Source: a bacterium HR17 (GTDB lineage Bacteria > Armatimonadota > Fervidibacteria > Fervidibacterales > Fervidibacteraceae). From it: a DNA stretch of 63,709 nucleotides. The DNA lies in NCBI GenBank assembly GCA_002898575.1, contig BEHT01000018.1, forward strand, positions 1 through 63,709. Reading direction: 5' to 3'. Both the position numbers and the translations under genes were made by a program. The notes below the pieces were generated by a model. It saw only the letters and a program-made list of their open reading frames with translations, was not told where the DNA came from and made no database searches. This document shows positions 44,640 to 53,545 of this stretch, one piece after another (within the stretch, counting starts at the first letter, position 1; every line of letters starts with the position of its first letter).

Positions 44640-45959
44640 GTGGAACGCGTGACAGAAGCAAACAAAGGTGCGGCACCACGGACGGATGACACAGGAGTGC
44701 GCCAGCGTCCTGCGTTGGTGCTGGATGACGCGACTTTTGAGTTGCTGATGGACTGTGTGCATTGCGGGTTTTGTCTGCCGACTTGCCCGACTTTCGCGCT
44801 GACGGGCGATGAAACGGATTCGCCGCGCGGTCGGCTTTACTATTTGCGTCTGCTGGCGGAAGGACGCATTGACGCCGATGAGACGGTGCTGGTGCATCTT
44901 GACCGTTGCTTGGATTGTCGGGCGTGCGAAACGGCATGCCCGTCGGGTGTGCAGTATGGTTTGCTGATTGAACTGGCACGGGCGCAACTGGCGCGGCAGG
45001 GCAAAGGTCCGCTGCGCCGTTCGGGGTTGAACGCGTGGCTCATCCGCCACATTTTTCCCTACCCATCGCGCATCGCGGCACTGCTTGCACCGTTGCGGGC
45101 AGCGCAAGCGATGGGCGTGATAAAGTGGCTGGACAAAATCCCCAAGTTAGGGCGGATGGCCCAAATGGTGCCGCCGTTACCCGCACCGCAACAGTTACCG
45201 GCAATCGTGCCCGCCAAAGGCGTCCGCCAATTGCGGGTCGGGTTGCTGACGGGTTGTATCGCGTCGGTCGTGTTCAGCCCGACGAACCGCGCGGCAGCAG
45301 AAGTGTTGGCGGCAGCAGGGTGCGAGGTCGTCGTTCCGCCGCAGCAACCGTGTTGCGGTTCGCTGTTGGCGCACACGGGTCAACCCGAAGCGGCACGACA
45401 CTTTGCCCGCCAACTCATCGCGACCTTTGAGCGCTACGAGCCACTGGACGCGATTGTCGTCACGGCAGCGGGTTGTGGGACGACGATGAAGGCGTATGGG
45501 CACTTGTTGCACGATGACCCTGAATTTGCTGAGCGGGCGCACCGTTTTGCGGTGAAGGTGCGTGATTTCAGCGAACTATTGGACGGCTTGGCGTTCCAAA
45601 TGCCGCTCAAACCGTTGCGGTGGCGGGTGACCTACCACGACCCGTGCCACATGGCGCACGGGCAGAAAATTCGCGAGCAACCCCGTCGGCTGTTGCAGCG
45701 GGTGCCTGAGGTGGAGTTGGTGGAGTTGCCCGAAGCCGATTGGTGCTGCGGAAGTGCAGGGGTTTACAACTTGCTGCAACCCGAGTTCGCCGACGCCTTG
45801 TTAGAGCGCAAAATGACGAACATTCGGGCGACAGGCGCAGAGGTCGTCGTCACAGCGAACCCTGGCTGCTTGATGCAGTTGTGGTATGGCGCGCAGCGCT
45901 ACAAAGTGCCCGTGCGGGTCATGCATTTGGCGGATTTTCTGCGGTTGGCGCTGGTCTGA
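44640..45959 (+). CDS. glcF: Glycolate oxidase iron-sulfur subunit (GlcF)
   Basis: 439 residues from GTG 44640; GTG 44649 is equally possible. Two 4Fe-4S motifs near the N-terminus (CVHCGFCLPTCP, then CLDCRACETACPSG), and two CCG domains (PQQPCCGSLLAHTG; DPCHMAHGQKIR...ADWCCGSAGVYNL) identify GlcF. It carries electrons from the FAD subunit. It follows glcE by 56 bases. Confidence 0.93.
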   Translation: MERVTEANKGAAPRTDDTGVRQRPALVLDDATFELLMDCVHCGFCLPTCPTFALTGDETDSPRGRLYYLRLLAEGRIDADETVLVHLDRCLDCRACETACPSGVQYGLLIELARAQLARQGKGPLRRSGLNAWLIRHIFPYPSRIAALLAPLRAAQAMGVIKWLDKIPKLGRMAQMVPPLPAPQQLPAIVPAKGVRQLRVGLLTGCIASVVFSPTNRAAAEVLAAAGCEVVVPPQQPCCGSLLAHTGQPEAARHFARQLIATFERYEPLDAIVVTAAGCGTTMKAYGHLLHDDPEFAERAHRFAVKVRDFSELLDGLAFQMPLKPLRWRVTYHDPCHMAHGQKIREQPRRLLQRVPEVELVELPEADWCCGSAGVYNLLQPEFADALLERKMTNIRATGAEVVVTANPGCLMQLWYGAQRYKVPVRVMHLADFLRLALV

Positions 45960-45971
45960 GAGGGACGGACG

Positions 45972-46907
45972 ATGGGGCGTGCGATTGGGACGAAGACGGC
46001 ACGAGGCGTCTTGCTGGTCAACTTGGCGACTTTTCTGTGGGCGACGAACGCACTGGTGGGGCGGTGGCTGCGAACGGAAGTCGGACCGTTCACTCTCTCG
46101 GCGGCGCGGGTCATCATCGGCGCGGTGATTTTCGCGGGATTGCTGCGGCAGGTGCCCCCATCTGAGCGACAAGCAGGTGCTGAGCGCTGGTGGTTGTGGG
46201 GAATGACCCTTAGCGGTGTCGTGCTGTTTTCCGCTGTTTACTACGCAGGGCTGCGGTTCACGACGGCAGTTAACGCCACGCTCGTGCACGGGTTCACACC
46301 GTTGCTGACCCATTGGCTGGCAGCAGGGATTTTGCGGGAGCCGTTGTCGCGACGCAATGTGGTAGCGGCGCTGGCGGCGTGGTTGGGTGTCGTTTTGATT
46401 GTCGCAGGCAACGGGACGCCGCAAGGATGGCGGGTCAACGCCGGCGATGTTTTGGTCTTGCTGTCGGCGGCGCTGTGGAGCGTTTACTCGGTGCTGGCGC
46501 GGCGGGTGACAGAGCGCCGGTCGGCGTTGGCGGCGACAGGACTGGCGACCCTCTGGGGTGCACCGGTGGCGGTGCTCCTCGGTGCGGTTGAGGTGATATG
46601 GCTGCCGCCCCGCTGGACACCAATGACAATGGCGGGGATGGTGTATGTCGGTGCCGTGCCAATGGTCATCGGGTTTTGGGCGTGGACGGAAGGTGTGCGG
46701 GTGCTGGGAACGCAACGGGCAGCGTTGTTTTACAACACGCTGCCCCTTTACGGGGCGGTGTTGGCGCATTGGCTGTTCGGTGAACCGCTCACTTGGCGAC
46801 ATGGAGTCGGCGGCGTCATCATCGGCGTGGCGAGTTGGTGGGCAACGCGCCCTAAAGCAGGCGTTCACGCTCTGCCTAATAGGCGTTGCAACTCTTCCAG
46901 CGAATGA
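45972..46907 (+). CDS. EamA-family (DMT) transporter
   Basis: 311 residues. About ten hydrophobic segments arranged as two EamA repeats are visible, from LLVNLATFLWATNALVGRWL to GVGGVIIGVASWW. It exports or imports small metabolites across the cytoplasmic membrane; substrate unknown. The last 43 bases overlap the 3' end of the oppositely oriented ABC ATPase gene. Confidence 0.9.
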   Translation: MGRAIGTKTARGVLLVNLATFLWATNALVGRWLRTEVGPFTLSAARVIIGAVIFAGLLRQVPPSERQAGAERWWLWGMTLSGVVLFSAVYYAGLRFTTAVNATLVHGFTPLLTHWLAAGILREPLSRRNVVAALAAWLGVVLIVAGNGTPQGWRVNAGDVLVLLSAALWSVYSVLARRVTERRSALAATGLATLWGAPVAVLLGAVEVIWLPPRWTPMTMAGMVYVGAVPMVIGFWAWTEGVRVLGTQRAALFYNTLPLYGAVLAHWLFGEPLTWRHGVGGVIIGVASWWATRPKAGVHALPNRRCNSSSE

Positions 46908-48142
46908 ACGGTAGCGACGCGTTTGGTGGCGTAGATTCGCTGCAGCAAGGTAGTCGCTTGACCGTTGACGAAATCGCGTTGCGCCATTGTTTCGGGGTTG
47001 AAAATGACGACGAGCCCTTGCGCTGCTTCCGCGATGGCGTGCAAGTTGGCGAGGTTGCCCCAGCCGAAGGGGACATCGGTCAAGATGACGACATCGGCGG
47101 CGGCGATAAGGCGGCGCGCCTCCGCGATGGCGCGCTCGGAAAGGGGCATGAAAGGTTGCTCTTCGGCGACAGGCACGCCTAACAGTTGTGCCGCTTCGTA
47201 GTCGCTGTCGCCCCGATTGAGTGCCCCTGCGGTCACTTGGCAACCGGCAGCGACAAGCAACGCCATCACTTCACCGCCCGTCCCGCCGCCGCAGACGACA
47301 TGGACACGAACGGCGTTGAGGGGCACGATGCGCCGTTCGGTCAAAACGATGAGCGGCTTGCCCGTTAGCGGGTGGCGGAGCACCAAAACGGGGACGCCAT
47401 AAACTTGCTGCAAGTTTTGCGGCGTGAGGACAGCATCGACATCGCCCATCGCTACGATGCGCCCGCCTTGCATGAGAATAAAGCGGTTGCCCAACATCGT
47501 CGCCAAGTTGAGGTCGTGCATGACGACCAAAACGGTCAACCGGCGGTCACGGTTGAGCCGCTGGACCAACTCCACGACTTCCAGTTGGTAGTGCAAATCC
47601 AAGTTGGCAGTCGGTTCGTCCAGCAGCAGCACCTGTGGCTCTTGGGCTAACGCTTTTGCCAGCAAGACGCGCCGTCGCTCGCCCCCCGACAGTTCAGTGA
47701 ACAGGCGGTCGCGCAAGTGCCAAGTGTCGGTCGCTTCCATTGCGTCGCGGACAACTTGCCAATCGTGGGGCGAAAAGGGCGCCAACGGGGCGAGATGCGG
47801 GATACGCCCCATCAGCACGATGTCCAAGACGGTGAAAGCGAAGGCGGTGCCTTCCGTTTGCGGGACGACGCTGAGGCGGCGCATCAGGTGGCGGACAGGC
47901 ACCTCCGTGACCGCTTTGCCGTCCAACAACACCGCACCTTTTTGGGGCGTGACGGCACGGGCAATGGTGCGCAACAGTGTCGTCTTGCCCGCTCCGTTGG
48001 GGCCGAGCAATACGACCAAATCGCCCGCGTGGACGGAAAAGGTGACATCGTGCAGGGCGGTAACGGCGCGAAACGCTACCGTAACGCCTTGCACCGCGAT
48101 GCAGACTTGCGGATGTCCAGCGGTTAAAGACGACAGCGCCAT
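46865..48142 (-). CDS. FecE/BtuD-type ABC transporter ATPase with extra C-terminal domain
   Basis: 425 residues; ATG 48142 follows AAGGTGACAGTAG. The first 255 residues are a normal ATPase: Walker A GPNGAGKTT, Q-loop SVVPQTEG, signature LSGGERRR, Walker B VLLLDEPTAN, and the switch His in VVMHDLNLA. The pattern fits metal-chelate (iron, haem, B12) importers. A further about 170 residues, starting VRVHVVCGGGTGGEVMALLVAAG and including ILTDVPFGWGNLANLHAIAEA, look like a Rossmann-type domain. No permease or binding-protein gene is adjacent. Confidence 0.87.
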   Translation of the reverse strand: MALSSLTAGHPQVCIAVQGVTVAFRAVTALHDVTFSVHAGDLVVLLGPNGAGKTTLLRTIARAVTPQKGAVLLDGKAVTEVPVRHLMRRLSVVPQTEGTAFAFTVLDIVLMGRIPHLAPLAPFSPHDWQVVRDAMEATDTWHLRDRLFTELSGGERRRVLLAKALAQEPQVLLLDEPTANLDLHYQLEVVELVQRLNRDRRLTVLVVMHDLNLATMLGNRFILMQGGRIVAMGDVDAVLTPQNLQQVYGVPVLVLRHPLTGKPLIVLTERRIVPLNAVRVHVVCGGGTGGEVMALLVAAGCQVTAGALNRGDSDYEAAQLLGVPVAEEQPFMPLSERAIAEARRLIAAADVVILTDVPFGWGNLANLHAIAEAAQGLVVIFNPETMAQRDFVNGQATTLLQRIYATKRVATVHSLEELQRLLGRA

Positions 48143-48274
48143 CTACTGTCACCTTGCCGGCAAAAATTTGGGCGCAGCAAGCTATAACCCGACCCAAAAA
48201 AACGACGGCGCACCGGGTTTGACGCTACGATTTTGAAGGCGGACCGACTTAAGCGCCAATGGGGGACGATAGCC

Positions 48275-48925
48275 ATGCGGGTTCTGGTCGCCGATGACGA
48301 ATGGCTTGTCCGTGAGGAAGTCAAGGCGTCCCTTCAAGAGGTAGGGCACACAGTCGTCGGGGAAGCAGGTGACGGCGAGACAGCGTTGCAGTTGGCAAAA
48401 ACACTTCGCCCCGATGTCGCTGTGCTGGACATCAAGATGCCTGAACGGGACGGGATTGAGGTCGCCCGTGAGTTGGTCAAGGACGGCATTTGCGCAGCGG
48501 TATTGCTGACGGCATATGCGTTGCCCGAATTCGTGCAGCGGGCGACGGAAGCGGGGGCGTTCGGCTACTTGACCAAACCCTTTGACCCGAAGGCGTTGGA
48601 CGCAGCGCTACATATCGCCGTCGCACGCTTCAACGAATTTCGGCAACTGCAAGCGGAAATCGGGGAACTGGAAGAGGAACTGGCGACGCGCAAATTGGTG
48701 GAGCGGGCGAAAGGGTTGCTGATGAAGCACTACAACTTGGACGAGGCGGAAGCCTACCGCATCCTGCAGCGCCGCAGCATGGAGACGCGCAAGCCGATGC
48801 GCGAAGTGGCGGAAGCGGTGCTGATGGCGTTGGAGCTGCTGGAAGAGCCGACAGCACAAAAGCGTAAGAGCGGAAAACGCAAGGAGGGACAAAGCGGCAA
48901 ACCGTCCGGTCAGCAAACAGGCTGA
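48275..48925 (+). CDS. Response regulator with C-terminal ANTAR RNA-binding domain
   Basis: 216 residues from ATG 48275, nine bases after a G-rich site. The receiver has VADDEWL, the phospho-acceptor Asp in VAVLDIKMPERDG, Thr in LLTAYALP and Lys in LTKPFDPK. A coiled linker leads to the ANTAR helices LVERAKGLLMKHYNLDEAEAYRIL and RRSMETRKPMREVAEAVL. ANTAR proteins bind paired hexanucleotide-loop RNA hairpins to prevent termination. No partner kinase gene is adjacent. A basic tail (KRKSGKRKEGQ) follows. Confidence 0.93.
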   Translation: MRVLVADDEWLVREEVKASLQEVGHTVVGEAGDGETALQLAKTLRPDVAVLDIKMPERDGIEVARELVKDGICAAVLLTAYALPEFVQRATEAGAFGYLTKPFDPKALDAALHIAVARFNEFRQLQAEIGELEEELATRKLVERAKGLLMKHYNLDEAEAYRILQRRSMETRKPMREVAEAVLMALELLEEPTAQKRKSGKRKEGQSGKPSGQQTG

Positions 48926-48940
48926 GGTGGGAGAAAACCG

Positions 48941-50098
48941 ATGCGTATCGCTTTTGTGACGGAGTGCTATCGCCCTGTCCGCAACGGCATCGTGACGGTC
49001 ATTGAAACGCTGACGGCAGGATTGCAGCAGCGGGGGCATGAAGTGCTCATCGTTGCTCCGCATCACCCCCGCGCAGAAAAGGACGAATCGCAAGTCGTGC
49101 GGGTGCCGTCCGTGCCTAACCCGTTTTATCCCGACTATCCTGCGGCTGTCCCCTTTGCGCCCCAACTGACGCGGGCATTAGACGATTTTCGCCCTGACAT
49201 CGTGCACACCCATTCGTTCATGTGGTTGTGCCGCTTCGCGTTGCGCTACGCGCGCAAGCGGGGCATCCCTGTCGTGACGACCTACCACACGCTCGTCACG
49301 GAATACTTACACTACGCGCCTTTGCCCCGTTGGCTAAGTCGGCGGTTCATCGCTTACTGGAGCGCCTCGTTTTGCAATGCGTGTGCGGTGGTGGTTGTCG
49401 TGTCACCATTGGCGGAGACATTGCTGCGGTCGTTCGGGGTGAAAGTGCCGATTGAGTTCATCCCGACAGGCATTGATGCGGAGCGGTTCAGTCACGGCGA
49501 CGGATATCGCGTCCGCAAAAGTTTAGGCATCCCGATGACAGCGAGCGTGCTGTTGTTCATCGGGCGCATCGCCAAGGAGAAAAACATCGCTTTTTTGCTG
49601 GACGCTGTGGCGCCGATTTTGGCGGAGCGTCCCCGCACCTACTTGGTGTTGGTCGGCGATGGACCTGAGCTGGCAGCGATGCAGGCAAAGGCGCGGCGGT
49701 TGGTGAGCGGTGAGCGCATTTTGTTCGTCGGCAGCCGCCCGTATCAGGAAATCCCGCATTTTTTGGCGGCAGCGGATGTGTTCGTGTTTGCGTCGGTGAC
49801 AGAAATGCAAGGGTTAGCGGTGTGTGAAGCGATGATGGCAGGATTGCCCGTCGTGGTTGTCGGGGAAGGCGGCGTGCGCTATTTCGTCAAGGACGGCGAG
49901 ACAGGCTTCGTCGTGCCCCACGACGCGATAGGGTTCGCCAACGCCGTGCGGACGCTGTTGGATAAACCGCACCTGCGGATGGCGATGGCGGAACGCGCCC
50001 GCCAATACGCGCGTCAATTTCTGTCGGTGGCTGCGTGCCTGGACCGTCTGGAGCAACTTTACCATCAAGTGTTCGCCGACCGATTGGCGCGCGTTTGA
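48941..50098 (+). CDS. Glycosyltransferase family 4 protein
   Basis: 385 residues. The N-terminal Rossmann domain starts MRIAFVTECYRPVRNGIVTVIETL and includes HTHSFMWLCRFALRYARKRGIPVVTTYHTL. The C-terminal half has LLFIGRIAKEKNIAFLLDAV, LVLVGDGPELAAMQ and the acceptor/donor E-x7-E site FASVTEMQGLAVCEAMMAGLPVV. Resembles alpha-glucosyl- or mannosyl-transferases acting on lipid. The ANTAR regulator is encoded 15 bases before it. Confidence 0.92.
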   Translation: MRIAFVTECYRPVRNGIVTVIETLTAGLQQRGHEVLIVAPHHPRAEKDESQVVRVPSVPNPFYPDYPAAVPFAPQLTRALDDFRPDIVHTHSFMWLCRFALRYARKRGIPVVTTYHTLVTEYLHYAPLPRWLSRRFIAYWSASFCNACAVVVVVSPLAETLLRSFGVKVPIEFIPTGIDAERFSHGDGYRVRKSLGIPMTASVLLFIGRIAKEKNIAFLLDAVAPILAERPRTYLVLVGDGPELAAMQAKARRLVSGERILFVGSRPYQEIPHFLAAADVFVFASVTEMQGLAVCEAMMAGLPVVVVGEGGVRYFVKDGETGFVVPHDAIGFANAVRTLLDKPHLRMAMAERARQYARQFLSVAACLDRLEQLYHQVFADRLARV

Positions 50099-50147
50099 CA
50101 GCGAGACGCCAAAGGGTAAAGGGGCTAATGTCTGGAGGTGCGGACCA

Positions 50148-51560
50148 TTGGCTGTATTCTGCCGCCATTGCGGGAACGCCGTAGCAGCTGGGACAACCCG
50201 GTGTGCCAGTTGCGGAGCCCTTCTCCAGCAGACTCCGCCGCCACCCCGACCGAATGGGCGCGATGCTGCCCTGCGGTTGCCCCAAGAGACTCCCGACGAG
50301 TTGCTTCGGCAGGCATTGCAGTTGATGGCGGAAGGGGATTGCGACGATGCCATTCTGTTATGTCGGCGGGCGATAGCCCTTGACCCGCAGAAAGTTGCGG
50401 CTTACACGCTGCTGGGTGAACTTTACGAGCGGGTCGGTGAGACGGAACGGGCGCGACGCGCGTATGAGCAAGCCTTAGCCATTGATGCCCACTACGAGCC
50501 GGCGCGATTGGGCAAGGAGCGGCTCAGCGCCCAACCCCTCGCTGTGCCGGCACCACCGCCAACGAGTGACACGACAACGACGGACGCTGCGGTGCCCCTT
50601 ACAGCACCGGCGCCGACAGTGTGGAGCGGGCATCCGGTCCCGTTGCTGGCAGCGACAGCGTTAGTGGTAACAAGTTTGTTTCTCGTTCGGACGATCGTGC
50701 CGCCGCCAGCAAGTCAGGTTCGGACACCCTCGCTTCCACCTCCCATCCTTGTGGCGCCTGCGCCGAACACCCCAATGCCCCCACCCACACCGGCACCCGA
50801 AGGAGACGCGGTGCGCAAAGGGTTGGACGCCTTGAACCGTCGGGACTACGACGGTGCCATTCGGTGGTTCACGCACGCGCTGCACCAAAACCCTCAAAGC
50901 AACGAAGCCCGCAGTTGGCTCTTATTAGCGCGAGCGATGAAAGAGGAGCGGCGCATGTCAGCGCCTTCCACACCTTTGATGCCACCGCTCCCGCGTGCTC
51001 CGTCATCACCAGCGCCTGCGACGCCTTCGTTGCCTGACACACCGTCGTCGCCGCCGCCCACCACGACGCCTTTGCCTGCTTGGCAATGGCAGCGCCCGGC
51101 ACCACCGCCAACGGTTCCACCTGCGTTGGCACCTCAGCCCTCGCCCCCTGCTACGCCGCCGTTTACGCCACCGCACCCCGCCGTGCAACCCTCGGCTCCG
51201 TCAGCGGTGCCTGACACAGCGCCGTCACACGCATCCGCCGGTGCGCCGTCGGCGTCCACCGCTGAGGATTGGGAGCGATACGCTATACAGCAAGCGCTGG
51301 ACGGCAATTTGGCGGCAGCCGCTGAGGCGTATCGGATGGCGCTGGCACGGCTCAATGACAGCAACCGTGAGGGCTATCTCCGCCAACAACTGGCGTTGAC
51401 CTTGCAACGGTTGGGACGGTATGAGGAAGCGGCAGCGGAATACGAACGGGCTATCGCCGCTTACCGCAAACAGATAGAACGGGGCGTGCAAGTAGACGCC
51501 GCTCAACGCGGCATAGAAGCGTGCCAACGCGGCTTGGAAATTTGCCGGCGATCGCCTTAA
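50148..51560 (+). CDS. Zinc-ribbon, transmembrane, TPR protein
   Basis: 470 residues starting at TTG 50148, confirmed by GGAGGTG seven bases before. Residues 5-25 form a zinc ribbon (C-R-H-C...C-A-S-C), followed by TPR-like helices (about 50-125), a membrane segment (VPLLAATALVVTSLFLVRTIV, about 165-185), a second TPR motif (KGLDALNRRDYDGAIRWFTHAL), a long Pro/Ser/Thr-rich linker and C-terminal TPRs (LDGNLAAAAEAYRMAL, LGRYEEAAAEYERAI). Probably a membrane scaffold; function unknown. Confidence 0.8.
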   Translation: MAVFCRHCGNAVAAGTTRCASCGALLQQTPPPPRPNGRDAALRLPQETPDELLRQALQLMAEGDCDDAILLCRRAIALDPQKVAAYTLLGELYERVGETERARRAYEQALAIDAHYEPARLGKERLSAQPLAVPAPPPTSDTTTTDAAVPLTAPAPTVWSGHPVPLLAATALVVTSLFLVRTIVPPPASQVRTPSLPPPILVAPAPNTPMPPPTPAPEGDAVRKGLDALNRRDYDGAIRWFTHALHQNPQSNEARSWLLLARAMKEERRMSAPSTPLMPPLPRAPSSPAPATPSLPDTPSSPPPTTTPLPAWQWQRPAPPPTVPPALAPQPSPPATPPFTPPHPAVQPSAPSAVPDTAPSHASAGAPSASTAEDWERYAIQQALDGNLAAAAEAYRMALARLNDSNREGYLRQQLALTLQRLGRYEEAAAEYERAIAAYRKQIERGVQVDAAQRGIEACQRGLEICRRSP

Positions 51561-51654
51561 CCGCTTTTCACCCTCCTGCCGTCGGAACCGGATGCTGCGT
51601 CAAAATTGACAGCAACGCCGCAAGCGATTTCTGAGACAAGGCAGGGGAGGTTCC

Positions 51655-53244
51655 ATGCACCGTTACCTTCTCGCTGCCGCATGGATGTTCGCTGTCGGGC
51701 AAGGTTTTGCCAGCCAACCGAGCACCGTGTTGATGTTGCCTCCGCTATCACCGCCCGTTTCTGCCACCGCTCAAGACGCTCTGCTTGCTGCTTGCCGGTC
51801 TCTCTGGGAACGCCAACAGAAATGGGTCGTGGTGACCTTTCACCGCGAATCGCCGTCGTTGGTGCGGGCTGTCAAAGAAGGGCGGCTTCCTGCCGACGCG
51901 CTGACACGCCCGTTGGACCACGCCGTTGCCGTGTGTGCCGAAGAGGGAGCCCAAGTCGGCATGTGGTTGCGGGTCACTCGTGCTGACGACGCGACCCCGC
52001 AAGCAATGGAAGCGATGTTGTTGGTGCCAACAGCCGCGTCGTTCCAAGCGGACCTGCAAACTCAACCGATAACCGAAACGGAGCGGGCGCTTCTGAAACC
52101 CTTTCAAGTCGCTGAGCGCCAACTTGCGGCATGGGTGTTGGCGTTGCGGCTGGGGCAATGGCTACAAGATCGCCTCGCACCGCCGACGCCACTTAGTGCA
52201 CCGAGCGCACCAGGCGCCGACGGCGATCAAGATGTCGCTGCGTTGGTCGCAGCAGAAAAGTGGGACGACGCCGTTCGGCGGATAGATCAACTGTTGCAAA
52301 GTAACCCCAATGACCCACGACTTTATTGGCAATTGGCGGTGATTTACGAGCGACAAGGGCGTTGGGAGGACGCCACTATTGAATATCGCCGCGCCCTGCA
52401 ATTGCAAAGCGATTTGTGGGAAGCGTGGAAAGGGCTTGCCCGTGTCGCCGCTAAGCGGGAACGATGGGACTGGGTGTTAGAAGCCGTGCAACGGCTCCAA
52501 AGCGCTCAAAGGAGCGACCCTTTGTCCCTTGCCTTAGGCGCTCAAGCCGCTGCGGTGTTAGCGGCTACCGCCCGCCAACGCGGGCGCGATCGGGAAGCCG
52601 ACGCCTACCAGCAATTAAGCCTGACGCTGGACGAAGCGGTAGTGCAGACTGCAGATGACCCACAGTTGCTTTTGGACGCAGCACAACGGTTAATGACGCA
52701 CCAGCGCCTGAATGTAGCCGCAAGGGCGATAGAAAAGTTGATGGGTGTCGCAGACGCCGCTCTTTTGGATCAAGCGGTGCCTTTAGCGGTCGCCGCGAAG
52801 CGCCCCGACCTCGCTTATCGGCTGCTGTTAGCGCGCCTGCGGTTCAAGGCACCTTATGCCCCCTCACCGGAGCCGATGCGGGTGTGCGGCGAGGCATTGA
52901 ACGCCGAAACGGTGCGGCTTTTTGAAGCCGTGCGGGATACTTTGGCCGCCTTTGATCGCCGTGCCCTGAACGCAGCGGAACTGCAGACGCAGTTACGCAA
53001 GGTCAACGCCGATGCCGAACAGTTGCTCAAAGCCGCCCAGAACATTCGCCCCCCAGAGGCTTGGGCTGCACTTTACAAACGGCGTTTATTGGCGTATGAA
53101 CTGTTTCTGCAAGCGACGGCATTGCTGCGGGAATGGGCGGAAACGCAGGACGGGCTGACCCGCACCCGCGCCGTTGTGTTGTATGACTTTGCCCGCTCAG
53201 AGTTGGAAAGCGTTTGGGCGGAAGAGCGACGCCTCGCACCTTAG
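51655..53244 (+). CDS. Secreted TPR-repeat protein
   Basis: 529 residues; ATG 51655 follows GGGGAGGTTCC. Residues 1-20 are a signal peptide. A globular N-terminal region (25-165, possibly FlgT/TolB-N-like from its VLMLPPLSPPVS opening) precedes TPR repeats (EKWDDAVRRIDQLLQSNPND, RQGRWEDATIEYRRALQLQS, KRERWDWVLEAVQRLQSA). The helical C-terminus has no recognisable motif. It directly follows another TPR gene, so the two may act together. Confidence 0.72.
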   Translation: MHRYLLAAAWMFAVGQGFASQPSTVLMLPPLSPPVSATAQDALLAACRSLWERQQKWVVVTFHRESPSLVRAVKEGRLPADALTRPLDHAVAVCAEEGAQVGMWLRVTRADDATPQAMEAMLLVPTAASFQADLQTQPITETERALLKPFQVAERQLAAWVLALRLGQWLQDRLAPPTPLSAPSAPGADGDQDVAALVAAEKWDDAVRRIDQLLQSNPNDPRLYWQLAVIYERQGRWEDATIEYRRALQLQSDLWEAWKGLARVAAKRERWDWVLEAVQRLQSAQRSDPLSLALGAQAAAVLAATARQRGRDREADAYQQLSLTLDEAVVQTADDPQLLLDAAQRLMTHQRLNVAARAIEKLMGVADAALLDQAVPLAVAAKRPDLAYRLLLARLRFKAPYAPSPEPMRVCGEALNAETVRLFEAVRDTLAAFDRRALNAAELQTQLRKVNADAEQLLKAAQNIRPPEAWAALYKRRLLAYELFLQATALLREWAETQDGLTRTRAVVLYDFARSELESVWAEERRLAP

Positions 53245-53285
53245 CCTCTGCCCCTGCGGCTAAAATTTGCTGCAGGTGATGGGCT

Positions 53286-53522
53286 ATGAACGGGCTGGAC
53301 GCACTCGGCAAACTGCTTATCGGCGTCGGCGCTTTGCTCATCGTCGCAGGCGCCATCGCGCTGGCGTTGAGCAAGTGGGGGGTCGGATGGAAGCCGCTGC
53401 CCGGCGACATCGTGGTGCGCCGGGACAACTTCACCTTTTACGCACCGATCGCCACCAGCCTACTGATCAGCCTCGTCCTGAGCGCTGTGCTGACCCTGCT
53501 GGCATGGCTGTGGCGGCGATGA
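53286..53522 (+). CDS. DUF2905 small membrane protein
   Basis: 78 residues; ATG 53286 follows AGGTGATGGGCT. Two membrane helices (KLLIGVGALLIVAGAIALAL and PIATSLLISLVLSAVLTLLAWL) flank the family signature KPLPGDIVVRRDNFTFYAP. Function is unknown. DUF2905 genes are often next to queA and ruvB, as here. Confidence 0.88.
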   Translation: MNGLDALGKLLIGVGALLIVAGAIALALSKWGVGWKPLPGDIVVRRDNFTFYAPIATSLLISLVLSAVLTLLAWLWRR

Positions 53523-53545
53523 GCCAGCGCCGAGGTGAAAGCAAT

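Noticed and set aside
53267-53545. Upstream extension of the queA frame
   Set aside because: It overlaps DUF2905 in another frame; queA homology begins at the ATG 53546 with GAGGTGA upstream.
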